In this document: piece after piece, positions 15,758 through 21,758 of the stretch
Numbering within the stretch: the first letter of the stretch is position 1
How the letters are laid out: each line of letters opens with the position of its first letter
Assembly (NCBI GenBank): GCA_041485905.1
Contig: JBGPKK010000059.1
Span: forward strand, 1-24,723
Length of the DNA stretch: 24,723 bases
Direction of reading: 5' to 3'
From: JAHFUI01 sp041485905
GTDB lineage: Bacteria > Acidobacteriota > Vicinamibacteria > Vicinamibacterales > CAVVIG01
Notes under the pieces: model-generated
Seen by the model: the letters and a program-made list of their open reading frames with translations, nothing else
Told to the model about the DNA's origin: nothing
The model's database searches: none
Program-made: the position numbers and the translations under genes

Positions 15758-16927
15758 ATGGCGAATGATTTTCCTCTGACCCGACCTGGGATCTTGAAAC
15801 GCGCCGGCTGGGTCGCTGCGGCGTCGGCGCTCGTGGCGACCATCCTCCTGGCCGCGCCGCGACTGCGCGCGGCCGATCCCCTGCCGAACCAGCTGTCCGA
15901 TGCGGCGTTCTGGACGCTCGTCGACAGTCTGTCGGAGCCGGGCGGCGTCTTCCAATCCGAGAACTTCCTTTCCAACGAGACCGGATTCCAGGCCGTGATC
16001 CCGCGGCTCCTTCAATCGACCAAGCCCGCCGGCGTCTACCTGGGCGTAGGGCCCGAACAGAACTTCACCTACATCGCCGCGATCCGGCCGAAGATCGCGT
16101 TCATCGTCGACATCCGCCGCCAGAACATGTTGGAGCACATGATCTACAAGGCGCTGTTCGAGATGTCGTCGGACCGCGCCGATTTCATCGCACGGCTGTT
16201 TTCGCTGAAGCGTCCCTCCGGATTGAACGATCAATCGACGGCCGACGAACTCTTTCGCGCCTACCTCGCTGCGCCGATGGATGACGAGGCGTTCCCGAAG
16301 AATCTGCAGGCCATCAAGGATCTGCTGCTGAAGAAACACCAGTTCGGCCTCACCAGGGAAGACGAGATGGACATCGACCACGTCTTCGCGGTCTTCCACG
16401 ACTTCGGCCCGGATATCAACTACAACTCCGGCGCGGGCCAAGGCAGACGAGGAGGCGGCGGCATGCCCAACTACGCGGAGTTGATGACCGCGACGGATCG
16501 CCAGGGCGAGCACCGCAGCTATCTGGCGAGCGAAGAGAATTACCGGGTCATCCGCGACCTGGAAAGGCGCAACCTGATCGTGCCGCTGTCGGGCGACTTC
16601 GGCGGGGCACACGCGATTCGCGCCGTGGGCCAATACCTGAAGGACCATAACGCGACGGTCACGGCCTTCTACCTGTCCAATGTGGAGCGCTACCTGTTTC
16701 AGAGCACCGGGAATCAGAACGGCGGCTGGACGAAGTTCTACGACAACGTCGCGACGCTTCCGCTTGACGCGTCAAGTACCTTCATCCGCTCCGTCAGCGG
16801 CGGGGTCGCCCGTGGGGCCCCCGGCATGCGCGCGCCAAACGTCCTCGCATCGATGCAGGAAACTCTCGCCGCTGTGAAGGACGGCCGCATTCGGACGTAC
16901 GACGATGTGTTCGCTTTTTCGCGGTGA
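15758..16927 (+). CDS. Exported conserved protein, LIC_10091-like (tentative)
   Basis: This 389-residue protein starts at the ATG preceded by GAGG at 8 nt; earlier in-frame codons lack signal character. An N-terminal signal or anchor segment (AGWVAAASALVATILLAAP) is followed by FWTLVDSLSEPGGVFQSENFLSNE, GVYLGVGPEQNFTYIAAIRPKIAFIVDIRRQN and EHMIYKALFEMSSDRADF, a pattern I associate with a conserved uncharacterised family (LIC_10091-like, from memory). The central GxGPEQN...DIRRQN part looks Rossmann or methyltransferase-like, but no cofactor site is proven. The C-terminal part has LIVPLSGDFGGAHAIRAVGQYL and VTAFYLSNVERYLF. It is 3 nt upstream of the MmgE/PrpD gene, so the two form an operon. 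Confidence 0.8.
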   Translation: MANDFPLTRPGILKRAGWVAAASALVATILLAAPRLRAADPLPNQLSDAAFWTLVDSLSEPGGVFQSENFLSNETGFQAVIPRLLQSTKPAGVYLGVGPEQNFTYIAAIRPKIAFIVDIRRQNMLEHMIYKALFEMSSDRADFIARLFSLKRPSGLNDQSTADELFRAYLAAPMDDEAFPKNLQAIKDLLLKKHQFGLTREDEMDIDHVFAVFHDFGPDINYNSGAGQGRRGGGGMPNYAELMTATDRQGEHRSYLASEENYRVIRDLERRNLIVPLSGDFGGAHAIRAVGQYLKDHNATVTAFYLSNVERYLFQSTGNQNGGWTKFYDNVATLPLDASSTFIRSVSGGVARGAPGMRAPNVLASMQETLAAVKDGRIRTYDDVFAFSR

Positions 16928-16930
16928 TCG

Positions 16931-18484
16931 ATGGGCGATGATGTCCTTCTGACCCGGCGTCGCCTCTTGTTGACTGCCCTCGCCACTGTGCCGTTCCCGT
17001 ACGTGGGGTCCGCCTTGAGGCGGACCATGCCGGGCCAAACGGCGGCAGGCCCGCAGACAGCCGCGGACCTTCCCATCAGCGAGGTCATGACGCGGCTCAG
17101 TACTTACATGAGCCAGGCGCGCGACCGCGCGCTGCCGGACGAAGTGCTCGAGCAGGCGAAGCGACACGTGCTCGACACCGTCGCCGCGATGGTCTCGGGG
17201 TCGGAACTGGCCGCGGGACGGACGGCGATCGCGTTCGCGCGCGCCTACGGCGGCAAGCCGATGGCGACCATCGTCGCCGATACGCTGGTGTGCGGTTCGA
17301 TCGAAGCCGCCCTGGTGAACGGCACGATGGCGCACGCGGACGAGACCGACGACACGCTGGCGCCGGGCCCGTGGCATCCGGGCTGCAACGTCGTGCCCGC
17401 GGCGCTGGCCCTTGGCGAGCAGTTCGGCACAAGCGGCGCGCATTTCCTCCGGGCCGTCGTGCTCGGCTACGACGTCGGCACGCGCGTGATGGCCGCAATC
17501 CAACCCGGGATGGCAAACAGCCACAAGCTGACTTACGGCATCGGCGGTGTGTTCGGCGCCGCGGCGGCCGCCGCCTGCGCCGCAAGTCTCGACGCGCAGA
17601 AGATGCGGTGGGTGCTGTCCTACAGCGCGCAGCAGAGCTCCGGCATCGAGTCGTTTCCCCGCGACATCGATCACATCGAAAAGGGCTTCATCTTCGGAGG
17701 CATGGGCGCGCGCAGCGGGGTGACGGCGGCATTGCTGGTCCACGCCGGGTGGAACGGCGTCAACGACATCATGTCGGGACCAGACAACTTCCTGCTGGCC
17801 AACGCTCCGACAGGCAACGCCGAGCTGCTGGTCGACAAACTTGGCGAGCGCTATGAGATCACGCGCGCGAACATCAAGCGCTGGACCGTCGGGCAGCCGA
17901 TCCACGCGCCGCTCGACGCGATGGAGGCGCTGCTCAAGCGCCAGCCGATCGATCCGAAGCAGGTGCAGGAAATCGTCGTGCGGTATGTCCCCGGATCCAT
18001 CACCGACAACAGCGGGCCGTCAGATATCAACGTGCAGCACGCGCTGGCGGTCATGCTGACCGATAAGGCGCTGACGTTCCGGTCCATCCACGACAAAGTG
18101 CGCATGCAGGATCCGGCGATCGTCGCTCTGCGGGCGAAGGTGCGGCTCGAACCTGGCCCTGCCGCGGGACGTGGGAGCCCCGGGAGCACTGTCGCGCGGC
18201 CGCCGCTCATTCAGATCACGCTCACCGACGGCACGCGTCTGACGCAGGATTCGGTCGGCCCCGGCGTCCTCGGCACCGCCGCCAATCCGATGACCCGCGT
18301 GCAACTGGTGGCAAAGTGCCGCGACCTCATGACGCCGGTCCTGGGCGCCGCACCGACCGCGCGGATCATCGAGCGCGTGCTCGCGCTCGAGAAGACCAGG
18401 AACATCCGCGAGCTCCGGCCCTTCCTGCAACGGACGTCTCACTCCGGTCCGCCGAGGCTGTCGGAGTATCCAAACACCAGGTAA
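16931..18484 (+). CDS. MmgE/PrpD-family protein with Tat-like signal
   Basis: This 517-residue protein matches the MmgE/PrpD fold (2-methylcitrate dehydratase, cis-aconitate decarboxylase and relatives). Signature stretches are AKRHVLDTVAAMVSGSE, VNGTMAHADETDD, HPGCNVVPAALALGE, LGYDVGTRVMAAIQPGM and HKLTYGIGGVFGAAAAA, with the C-terminal small domain from about residue 300. The N-terminus is unusual: TRRRLLLTALATVPFP is a twin-arginine export signal in form, whereas typical PrpD is cytosolic. A perfect palindrome (17007-17026) lies in frame right after it. It follows the LIC_10091-like gene by 3 nt. Substrate is unknown; dehydratase or decarboxylase chemistry is a family-level inference. Confidence 0.88.
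   Translation: MGDDVLLTRRRLLLTALATVPFPYVGSALRRTMPGQTAAGPQTAADLPISEVMTRLSTYMSQARDRALPDEVLEQAKRHVLDTVAAMVSGSELAAGRTAIAFARAYGGKPMATIVADTLVCGSIEAALVNGTMAHADETDDTLAPGPWHPGCNVVPAALALGEQFGTSGAHFLRAVVLGYDVGTRVMAAIQPGMANSHKLTYGIGGVFGAAAAAACAASLDAQKMRWVLSYSAQQSSGIESFPRDIDHIEKGFIFGGMGARSGVTAALLVHAGWNGVNDIMSGPDNFLLANAPTGNAELLVDKLGERYEITRANIKRWTVGQPIHAPLDAMEALLKRQPIDPKQVQEIVVRYVPGSITDNSGPSDINVQHALAVMLTDKALTFRSIHDKVRMQDPAIVALRAKVRLEPGPAAGRGSPGSTVARPPLIQITLTDGTRLTQDSVGPGVLGTAANPMTRVQLVAKCRDLMTPVLGAAPTARIIERVLALEKTRNIRELRPFLQRTSHSGPPRLSEYPNTR
17007..17026. repeat. REP-like palindrome inside the MmgE/PrpD gene
   Basis: GGTCCGCC-TTGA-GGCGGACC is a perfect 8-bp stem with a 4-nt loop, preceded by CGTACGTG. It differs by one loop base from the intergenic copy at 8504-8523. 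It encodes GSALRRT, directly after the hydrophobic part of the signal sequence, and does not break the frame. Confidence 0.7.
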
Positions 18485-18488
18485 CGGA

Positions 18489-19352
18489 TTACTTCTTCTT
18501 GCCGTGCGGGTCTTCCTTCAAATCGCCTCTCAAGAACTGATCGAATTTCTGGTTCTCCCCGCAGATGAACTCGATCAACTCCTGGTCGGGCAAGAGGCGT
18601 TGGATAATCTTGACGGTCCACGGCTTGGTATACGCCTTCGGATCGTCGACGGTGATCTCGATCTCGAGCGTTCCATAGTTCACTCGACGGAAGCGTTCGG
18701 TCAATTTCATGGCATCGGTATACGGGCTCCCGTTGACATCGAGCCACCCATCGTCTCGGTATCCGCTCGACTGCACCACCAGGGTGTCGCCCTCCCACTT
18801 TCCGATCGAGTAGCCATACCAGAACGGCTGCGCGTCGTTTGACGGCAGGGACCGGCCGTCCGTGAAGACCTGCCGCAAGCCGTAATTCGCCTCATAAATA
18901 ATGACCAGCTGATTCGGCGTCTGAATCATCTTCCTCGGCTGCGGATGCAAGTGGAATTGCATGAAGCCCATTGGGAGACAGAGCGCGTCGGGGTTGTCCT
19001 TGGCGTTGCCCGCGGTCCGCTGCTTCCTGAGCTCCGCGGCCCAGGGCTGAAACGGCAGACCATCTTTGAACCCGGCGCCGGCGTAGAAAAACGTCGGCGC
19101 GGGAGGACCGTCGGAGGGTGGGGCTGGAGGTGCTCCTCGCCGGCCGCCAAAGCCGCCGAAACGGTTCTCCCAGAGCCCGGACAGATCGGGTTTGCCATCC
19201 GCCGTTCTCGGTGCGGGTGCGGTCAGATCCGGTTTGCCGTCTGCTGTTTTAGGAACCGCCGCCGTCGGGTAAGCCGGCCACTGCGCCGAGAGCGATGTCG
19301 AAACGGCGGCGAGGATCGCCGCGATACCTGCCGCCTTGAGCAACGTGTTCAT
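18489..19352 (-). CDS. Exported 'DLSGLW' family protein, close paralog 3
   Basis: This 287-residue protein has a signal peptide ending SLSAQW, then KTADGKPDLTAPAPRT and ADGKPDLSGLW. A short Gly/Pro linker is followed by the shared domain: FKDGLPFQPWAAELRKQR, CLPMGFMQFHLHPQPRKM, EANYGLRQVFTDGRSLP, YGYSIGKWEGDTLVVQSSG, DDGWLDVNGSPY, TERFRRVNYGTLEIEIT, YTKPWTVKIIQRLLPDQEL, EFICGENQKFDQFLRGDL. The tail is Lys-rich. The ATG at 19352 has AGGAT upstream and the same leader as the gene starting at 15650. It lies 49 nt after the next exported gene on the same strand and ends 4 nt from the convergent PrpD stop. Function is unknown. Confidence 0.86.
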   Translation of the reverse strand: MNTLLKAAGIAAILAAVSTSLSAQWPAYPTAAVPKTADGKPDLTAPAPRTADGKPDLSGLWENRFGGFGGRRGAPPAPPSDGPPAPTFFYAGAGFKDGLPFQPWAAELRKQRTAGNAKDNPDALCLPMGFMQFHLHPQPRKMIQTPNQLVIIYEANYGLRQVFTDGRSLPSNDAQPFWYGYSIGKWEGDTLVVQSSGYRDDGWLDVNGSPYTDAMKLTERFRRVNYGTLEIEITVDDPKAYTKPWTVKIIQRLLPDQELIEFICGENQKFDQFLRGDLKEDPHGKKK

Positions 19353-19358
19353 GTGAGC

Positions 19359-19387
19359 ATCCTGCCATTGGTGAACACCGCAGTGAA
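19359..19387 (-). promoter_or_regulatory. Conserved 5' leader, copy 2
   Basis: On the minus strand TTCACT-N9-ACCAATGGCAGGAT ends 6 nt before the ATG at 19352, exactly as in front of the paralog at 15650. The 9-nt spacer itself is not conserved, so identity is confined to the two blocks. Confidence 0.5.
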
Positions 19388-19401
19388 ACGGAAAGCGTGT
19401 C

Positions 19402-20241
19402 TTACTTGACGACGGTCGCACCGCCTGCAGGGTTGCGTATGACCTCTTTGTATTTCTGTTCCGCCGAGGGTACGCAGACATCTTCCCGCATCTGTGTCTT
19501 CGGCTCCGCCAAGGTCAGGGTCATCTTCTCGCTCACCCACGGCGTCGTGTACGCCACGGGGTCGGTGAGGGTCATCGTGACCTCGATCGTATCGCGGGTC
19601 ACTCGTCGATACCGTTCTTCGAGCCGCATCTCTTCGCTGTGAGGATGACCGTCCGCATCGAGCCACGACCGATCGTCAAAACCATTCGATCGTACGACGA
19701 ACGTGCTTCCGTCCCATGCTCCCACTGAATTTCCATACCACTTCGGATCCGGATCCGCTGCAAGCTCGCGGCCGTCGGTCCAGATGGTGCGGTACGTGTA
19801 AAACCAGTCGAAGAACATGATCACGCGATTCGGCACCTGCACGATCTCGTACGGGTAATTGGTCCAGAACATGATTCGGGGAAAACCCATCGGGTCGCAG
19901 ATCATCATCGGATCGTTCCCGAGCGGCTGTGCGCGGACGCCGCGGCCGAGCCCGGGTTTCGCGGCGTTGTATTTCTGCAGGGCCCACGGCGTCATGGGAG
20001 GGGCAGTGCTGCCCAGCGACGAGTTCACACCCCTCGCGTTGTGTCCCCACCAGATTCCAGACAGGTCATGGGGATCAAAGGCCTGATCCGCGGATCCCGC
20101 CGGCGCGGGCCGCTGAAGCGGCCGCGAGGCCGCCGTAGTCTGGGCCTGAACGACGGCCGCACATGTGAGCGCCATCACCGTCAATCCGCTGATCGCGCTG
20201 AATACATTCCGCACATTCCGGACACTTCGCACATTCCGCAC
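19402..20241 (-). CDS. Exported 'DLSGIW' family protein, distant paralog
   Basis: This 279-residue protein starts at GTG 20241, placed 4 nt after GAGGAGG; the longer upstream frame overlaps the DUF6152-like gene and is not used. A repetitive N-terminus (VRNVRSVRNVRNV) leads into a signal core (AISGLTVMALTCAAVVQAQ). The mature part has PHDLSGIWWGHNARG, CDPMGFPRIMF, VPNRVIMFFDWFYTYRTIWTDGREL, WYGNSVGAWDGSTFVVRSNG, DDRSWLDADGHPHSE and EERYRRVTRDTIEVTMTLTD. Order and motifs match the close paralogs, but identity is clearly lower and the C-terminal EFIC...LRGDL block is absent, replaced by REDVCVPSAEQKYKEVI. It lies between the DUF6152-like gene and paralog 3, probably in one operon. Confidence 0.83.
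   Translation of the reverse strand: MRNVRSVRNVRNVFSAISGLTVMALTCAAVVQAQTTAASRPLQRPAPAGSADQAFDPHDLSGIWWGHNARGVNSSLGSTAPPMTPWALQKYNAAKPGLGRGVRAQPLGNDPMMICDPMGFPRIMFWTNYPYEIVQVPNRVIMFFDWFYTYRTIWTDGRELAADPDPKWYGNSVGAWDGSTFVVRSNGFDDRSWLDADGHPHSEEMRLEERYRRVTRDTIEVTMTLTDPVAYTTPWVSEKMTLTLAEPKTQMREDVCVPSAEQKYKEVIRNPAGGATVVK
20208..20241. repeat. Minisatellite encoding VRN/VRS repeats at a start codon
   Basis: The 9-nt unit (CGCACATTC and variants CGGACACTT, CGGACATTC) is repeated about four times over the first codons of the exported gene. Each unit contains a GTG on the minus strand, so the repeat holds several possible start codons. Unit number would change only the N-terminal charged region of the signal peptide. 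Confidence 0.55.
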
Positions 20242-20270
20242 AGGGCCTCCTCGGATTGCGCGCGGCGCCG

Positions 20271-20669
20271 CTATTGTTGTGGCTGTTCCGAATGGTCCGT
20301 CACCCGGCCATCGGCGGTCACCAATTTGGCGAGAAAGCCCCGCGGCGCGCCCACTTTCGACTGCCAGAGAGTGACCGTCACTTGGTCGCCCGGCTTCAAA
20401 TAATTCCTGGACCATCCGTACCGATTCCCCATCATGATCGGCGGGTCGGTTTCGGCGGCCCATTCCGTGACGTGGCCCTGGTTGTCTTTCACGTCGAACG
20501 TAAAATACACATGGGGGTTGACGTAGTCGAACTCTTTCACGCTCCCCTTCACGGTGACCGTTTTGGTCAAGTCGTACGAGATACGCGACCCGTGATGCGC
20601 CACCACTCGACCGTTCAGCGCCAGCGTCACAAGCACGAGACCCGAGAACGCCACGCTTCTGCCCTTCAT
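20271..20669 (-). CDS. DUF6152-like exported protein
   Basis: This 132-residue protein begins with a signal peptide (MKGRSVAFSGLVLVTLALNG) and then AHHGSRISYDLTKTVTVKGSVKEFDYVNPHVYFTFDVKDNQGHVTEWAAE, ending with RYGWSRNYLKPGDQVTVTLWQSK. 'HH ... VTLKGxVxxxxxxNPHxxxxxxVKDxxGxxxxWxxE' is the DUF6152 pattern, a small OB-like periplasmic domain of unknown role, common in Acidobacteria and Proteobacteria. GGAGG lies 8 nt before the ATG. It heads the run 20669 to 18489, two exported 'DLSGxW' proteins following. Association with that family suggests a shared periplasmic task. Confidence 0.82.
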   Translation of the reverse strand: MKGRSVAFSGLVLVTLALNGRVVAHHGSRISYDLTKTVTVKGSVKEFDYVNPHVYFTFDVKDNQGHVTEWAAETDPPIMMGNRYGWSRNYLKPGDQVTVTLWQSKVGAPRGFLAKLVTADGRVTDHSEQPQQ

Positions 20670-20686
20670 CGCACACCCTCCGTCTC

Positions 20687-20708
20687 GCCGGACCCCATAG
20701 GGTCCGGC
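20687..20708. repeat. Perfect intergenic palindrome
   Basis: GCCGGACCC-CATA-GGGTCCGGC is a 9-bp perfect stem with a 4-nt loop, 18 nt upstream of the DUF6152-like start codon. It shares the GGTCC core with the palindromes at 8504 and 17007. It could form a leader hairpin in the minus-strand transcript. No T-run follows, so a terminator is not supported. Confidence 0.55.
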
Positions 20709-20751
20709 CCACGTACTCGCCTGTCCTTGCGCGAATCCCGACATTGCAAGG

Positions 20752-20878
20752 CTAGTTCCCCGCCCCTTTCGCGAGGGCCAGCAGGTCCGCCTTCGTCTGC
20801 GGCCGATCCGGGTTTGGCGCGGGAACCAGCACGTGCCTGTCAAAATCCAGCTTCAACCGCTCCACGTTCTGCACCATC
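20752..20878 (-). pseudogene. Duplicated 3' fragment of the exported MBL gene
   Basis: The minus strand encodes a 41-residue peptide, MVQNVERLKLDFDRHVLV then APNPDRPQTKADLLALAKGAGN, that is nearly identical to the last residues of the MBL protein encoded at 21758-23248. Its ATG overlaps the tatC stop (TGATG), so it might still be translated. It has no metal site and no fold of its own. It is best read as a remnant of a tandem duplication. Confidence 0.7.
20754..20876. repeat. 123-bp direct repeat, copy 1 (right end of the tatC transcript)
   Basis: It matches 21760-21882 at an offset of exactly 1006 bp, without gaps and with 5 mismatches by eye (about 96%). Together the two copies bracket tatC. 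Three of the changes are silent or conservative in the encoded peptide, which suggests a fairly recent event. Confidence 0.85.
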
Positions 20879-21758
20879 AGATTCTGGACGACCGCGCCGC
20901 GTAATGTTTCCGGGCCTGATCGATGACCATCGCCCCGATGACGAGTCGAAGTTTCGTCGAATCGGTGCGCGTCGTCTCCTTTTCGCGCTTGGGTCCCACG
21001 AGCCAGGCGATGCCGATGCTGAGCAGGTACAGCACGATCATCGGCGCGGCGAAGACCGTCTGGTTCCACGGGTCGGTGGTCGGCGTGAGGACCGCGGCGA
21101 GGATGAAGATGATGAGAATCGCGTACCCGATGTTGCGCCAGAGGAACCGCGCCGTCACTACACGCATCTTCGCGAGGAAGAAGACCAGCATCGGCATCTG
21201 AAAGACCACGACCATGCCGATCATCATCAGCTTGTACATTTCGAACGTATCTTCGACCCTTGGCATGAACGTCATCATCGGCGAGTGAAACGTCGAGAGG
21301 AACGCGATCGTCGTCGGAAACATGATGTAGTGGGAGAAGGCCGCTCCTCCCAGCGTCCCCACCGTGGACAGCACCACGAATGGAATGGCGTACCGCTTCT
21401 CCTTCGCGTACAGGCCCGGCGCGATGAATCGCCAGACCTGATACATGACGAACGGCGCCGCGATGATGACGCCGCCGATGAGCGCGATGTCCAGATAGAA
21501 GGCGAACGATTCGCCCGGCTTGGTGTAAATGAGCGTGCCTCCAGGCGGCAGTGCTCGGAGCACCGGCGCGAGGATGAAGTCGCCGATGCGGTCGTAGAAA
21601 AAGAAGGCGACCAGCATGCCCACGCCGATGGCGATGCACGAGCGGATGATGCGTGTCCGAAGCTCGTCGAGATGGTCCAGAAATCCCATCTTGCCGGCGC
21701 CGGGATCATCATCCGGTGCTTCGGGAAGGTTGCGTGCGGTGCCGAGGGCTGCAGCCAT
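20877..21758 (-). CDS. tatC: Sec-independent (Tat) protein translocase TatC
   Basis: This 293-residue, six-helix inner-membrane protein recognises twin-arginine signals and builds the Tat export channel with TatA/B. The signature MGFLDHLDELRTRII is at about residues 24-38, with the Glu and Arg needed for signal recognition. Other family marks are APVLRALPPGGTLIYTKPGESF, PFVMYQVWRFIAPGLY, KEKRYAIPFV, GAAFSHYIMFP, FQMPMLVFFLAKM and LTPTTDPWNQTVFAAPMIVLYL. Its ATG overlaps the MBL stop (TGATG), so the two are coupled. The C-terminal residues ARSSRI lie at the breakpoint of the duplicated segment, so the native tail may have been altered. No tatA/B is in the window. Confidence 0.95.
   Translation of the reverse strand: MAAALGTARNLPEAPDDDPGAGKMGFLDHLDELRTRIIRSCIAIGVGMLVAFFFYDRIGDFILAPVLRALPPGGTLIYTKPGESFAFYLDIALIGGVIIAAPFVMYQVWRFIAPGLYAKEKRYAIPFVVLSTVGTLGGAAFSHYIMFPTTIAFLSTFHSPMMTFMPRVEDTFEMYKLMMIGMVVVFQMPMLVFFLAKMRVVTARFLWRNIGYAILIIFILAAVLTPTTDPWNQTVFAAPMIVLYLLSIGIAWLVGPKREKETTRTDSTKLRLVIGAMVIDQARKHYAARSSRI

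Noticed and set aside
20687..20708. Intrinsic terminator
   Set aside because: The stem is strong, but no T-tract follows on either strand.
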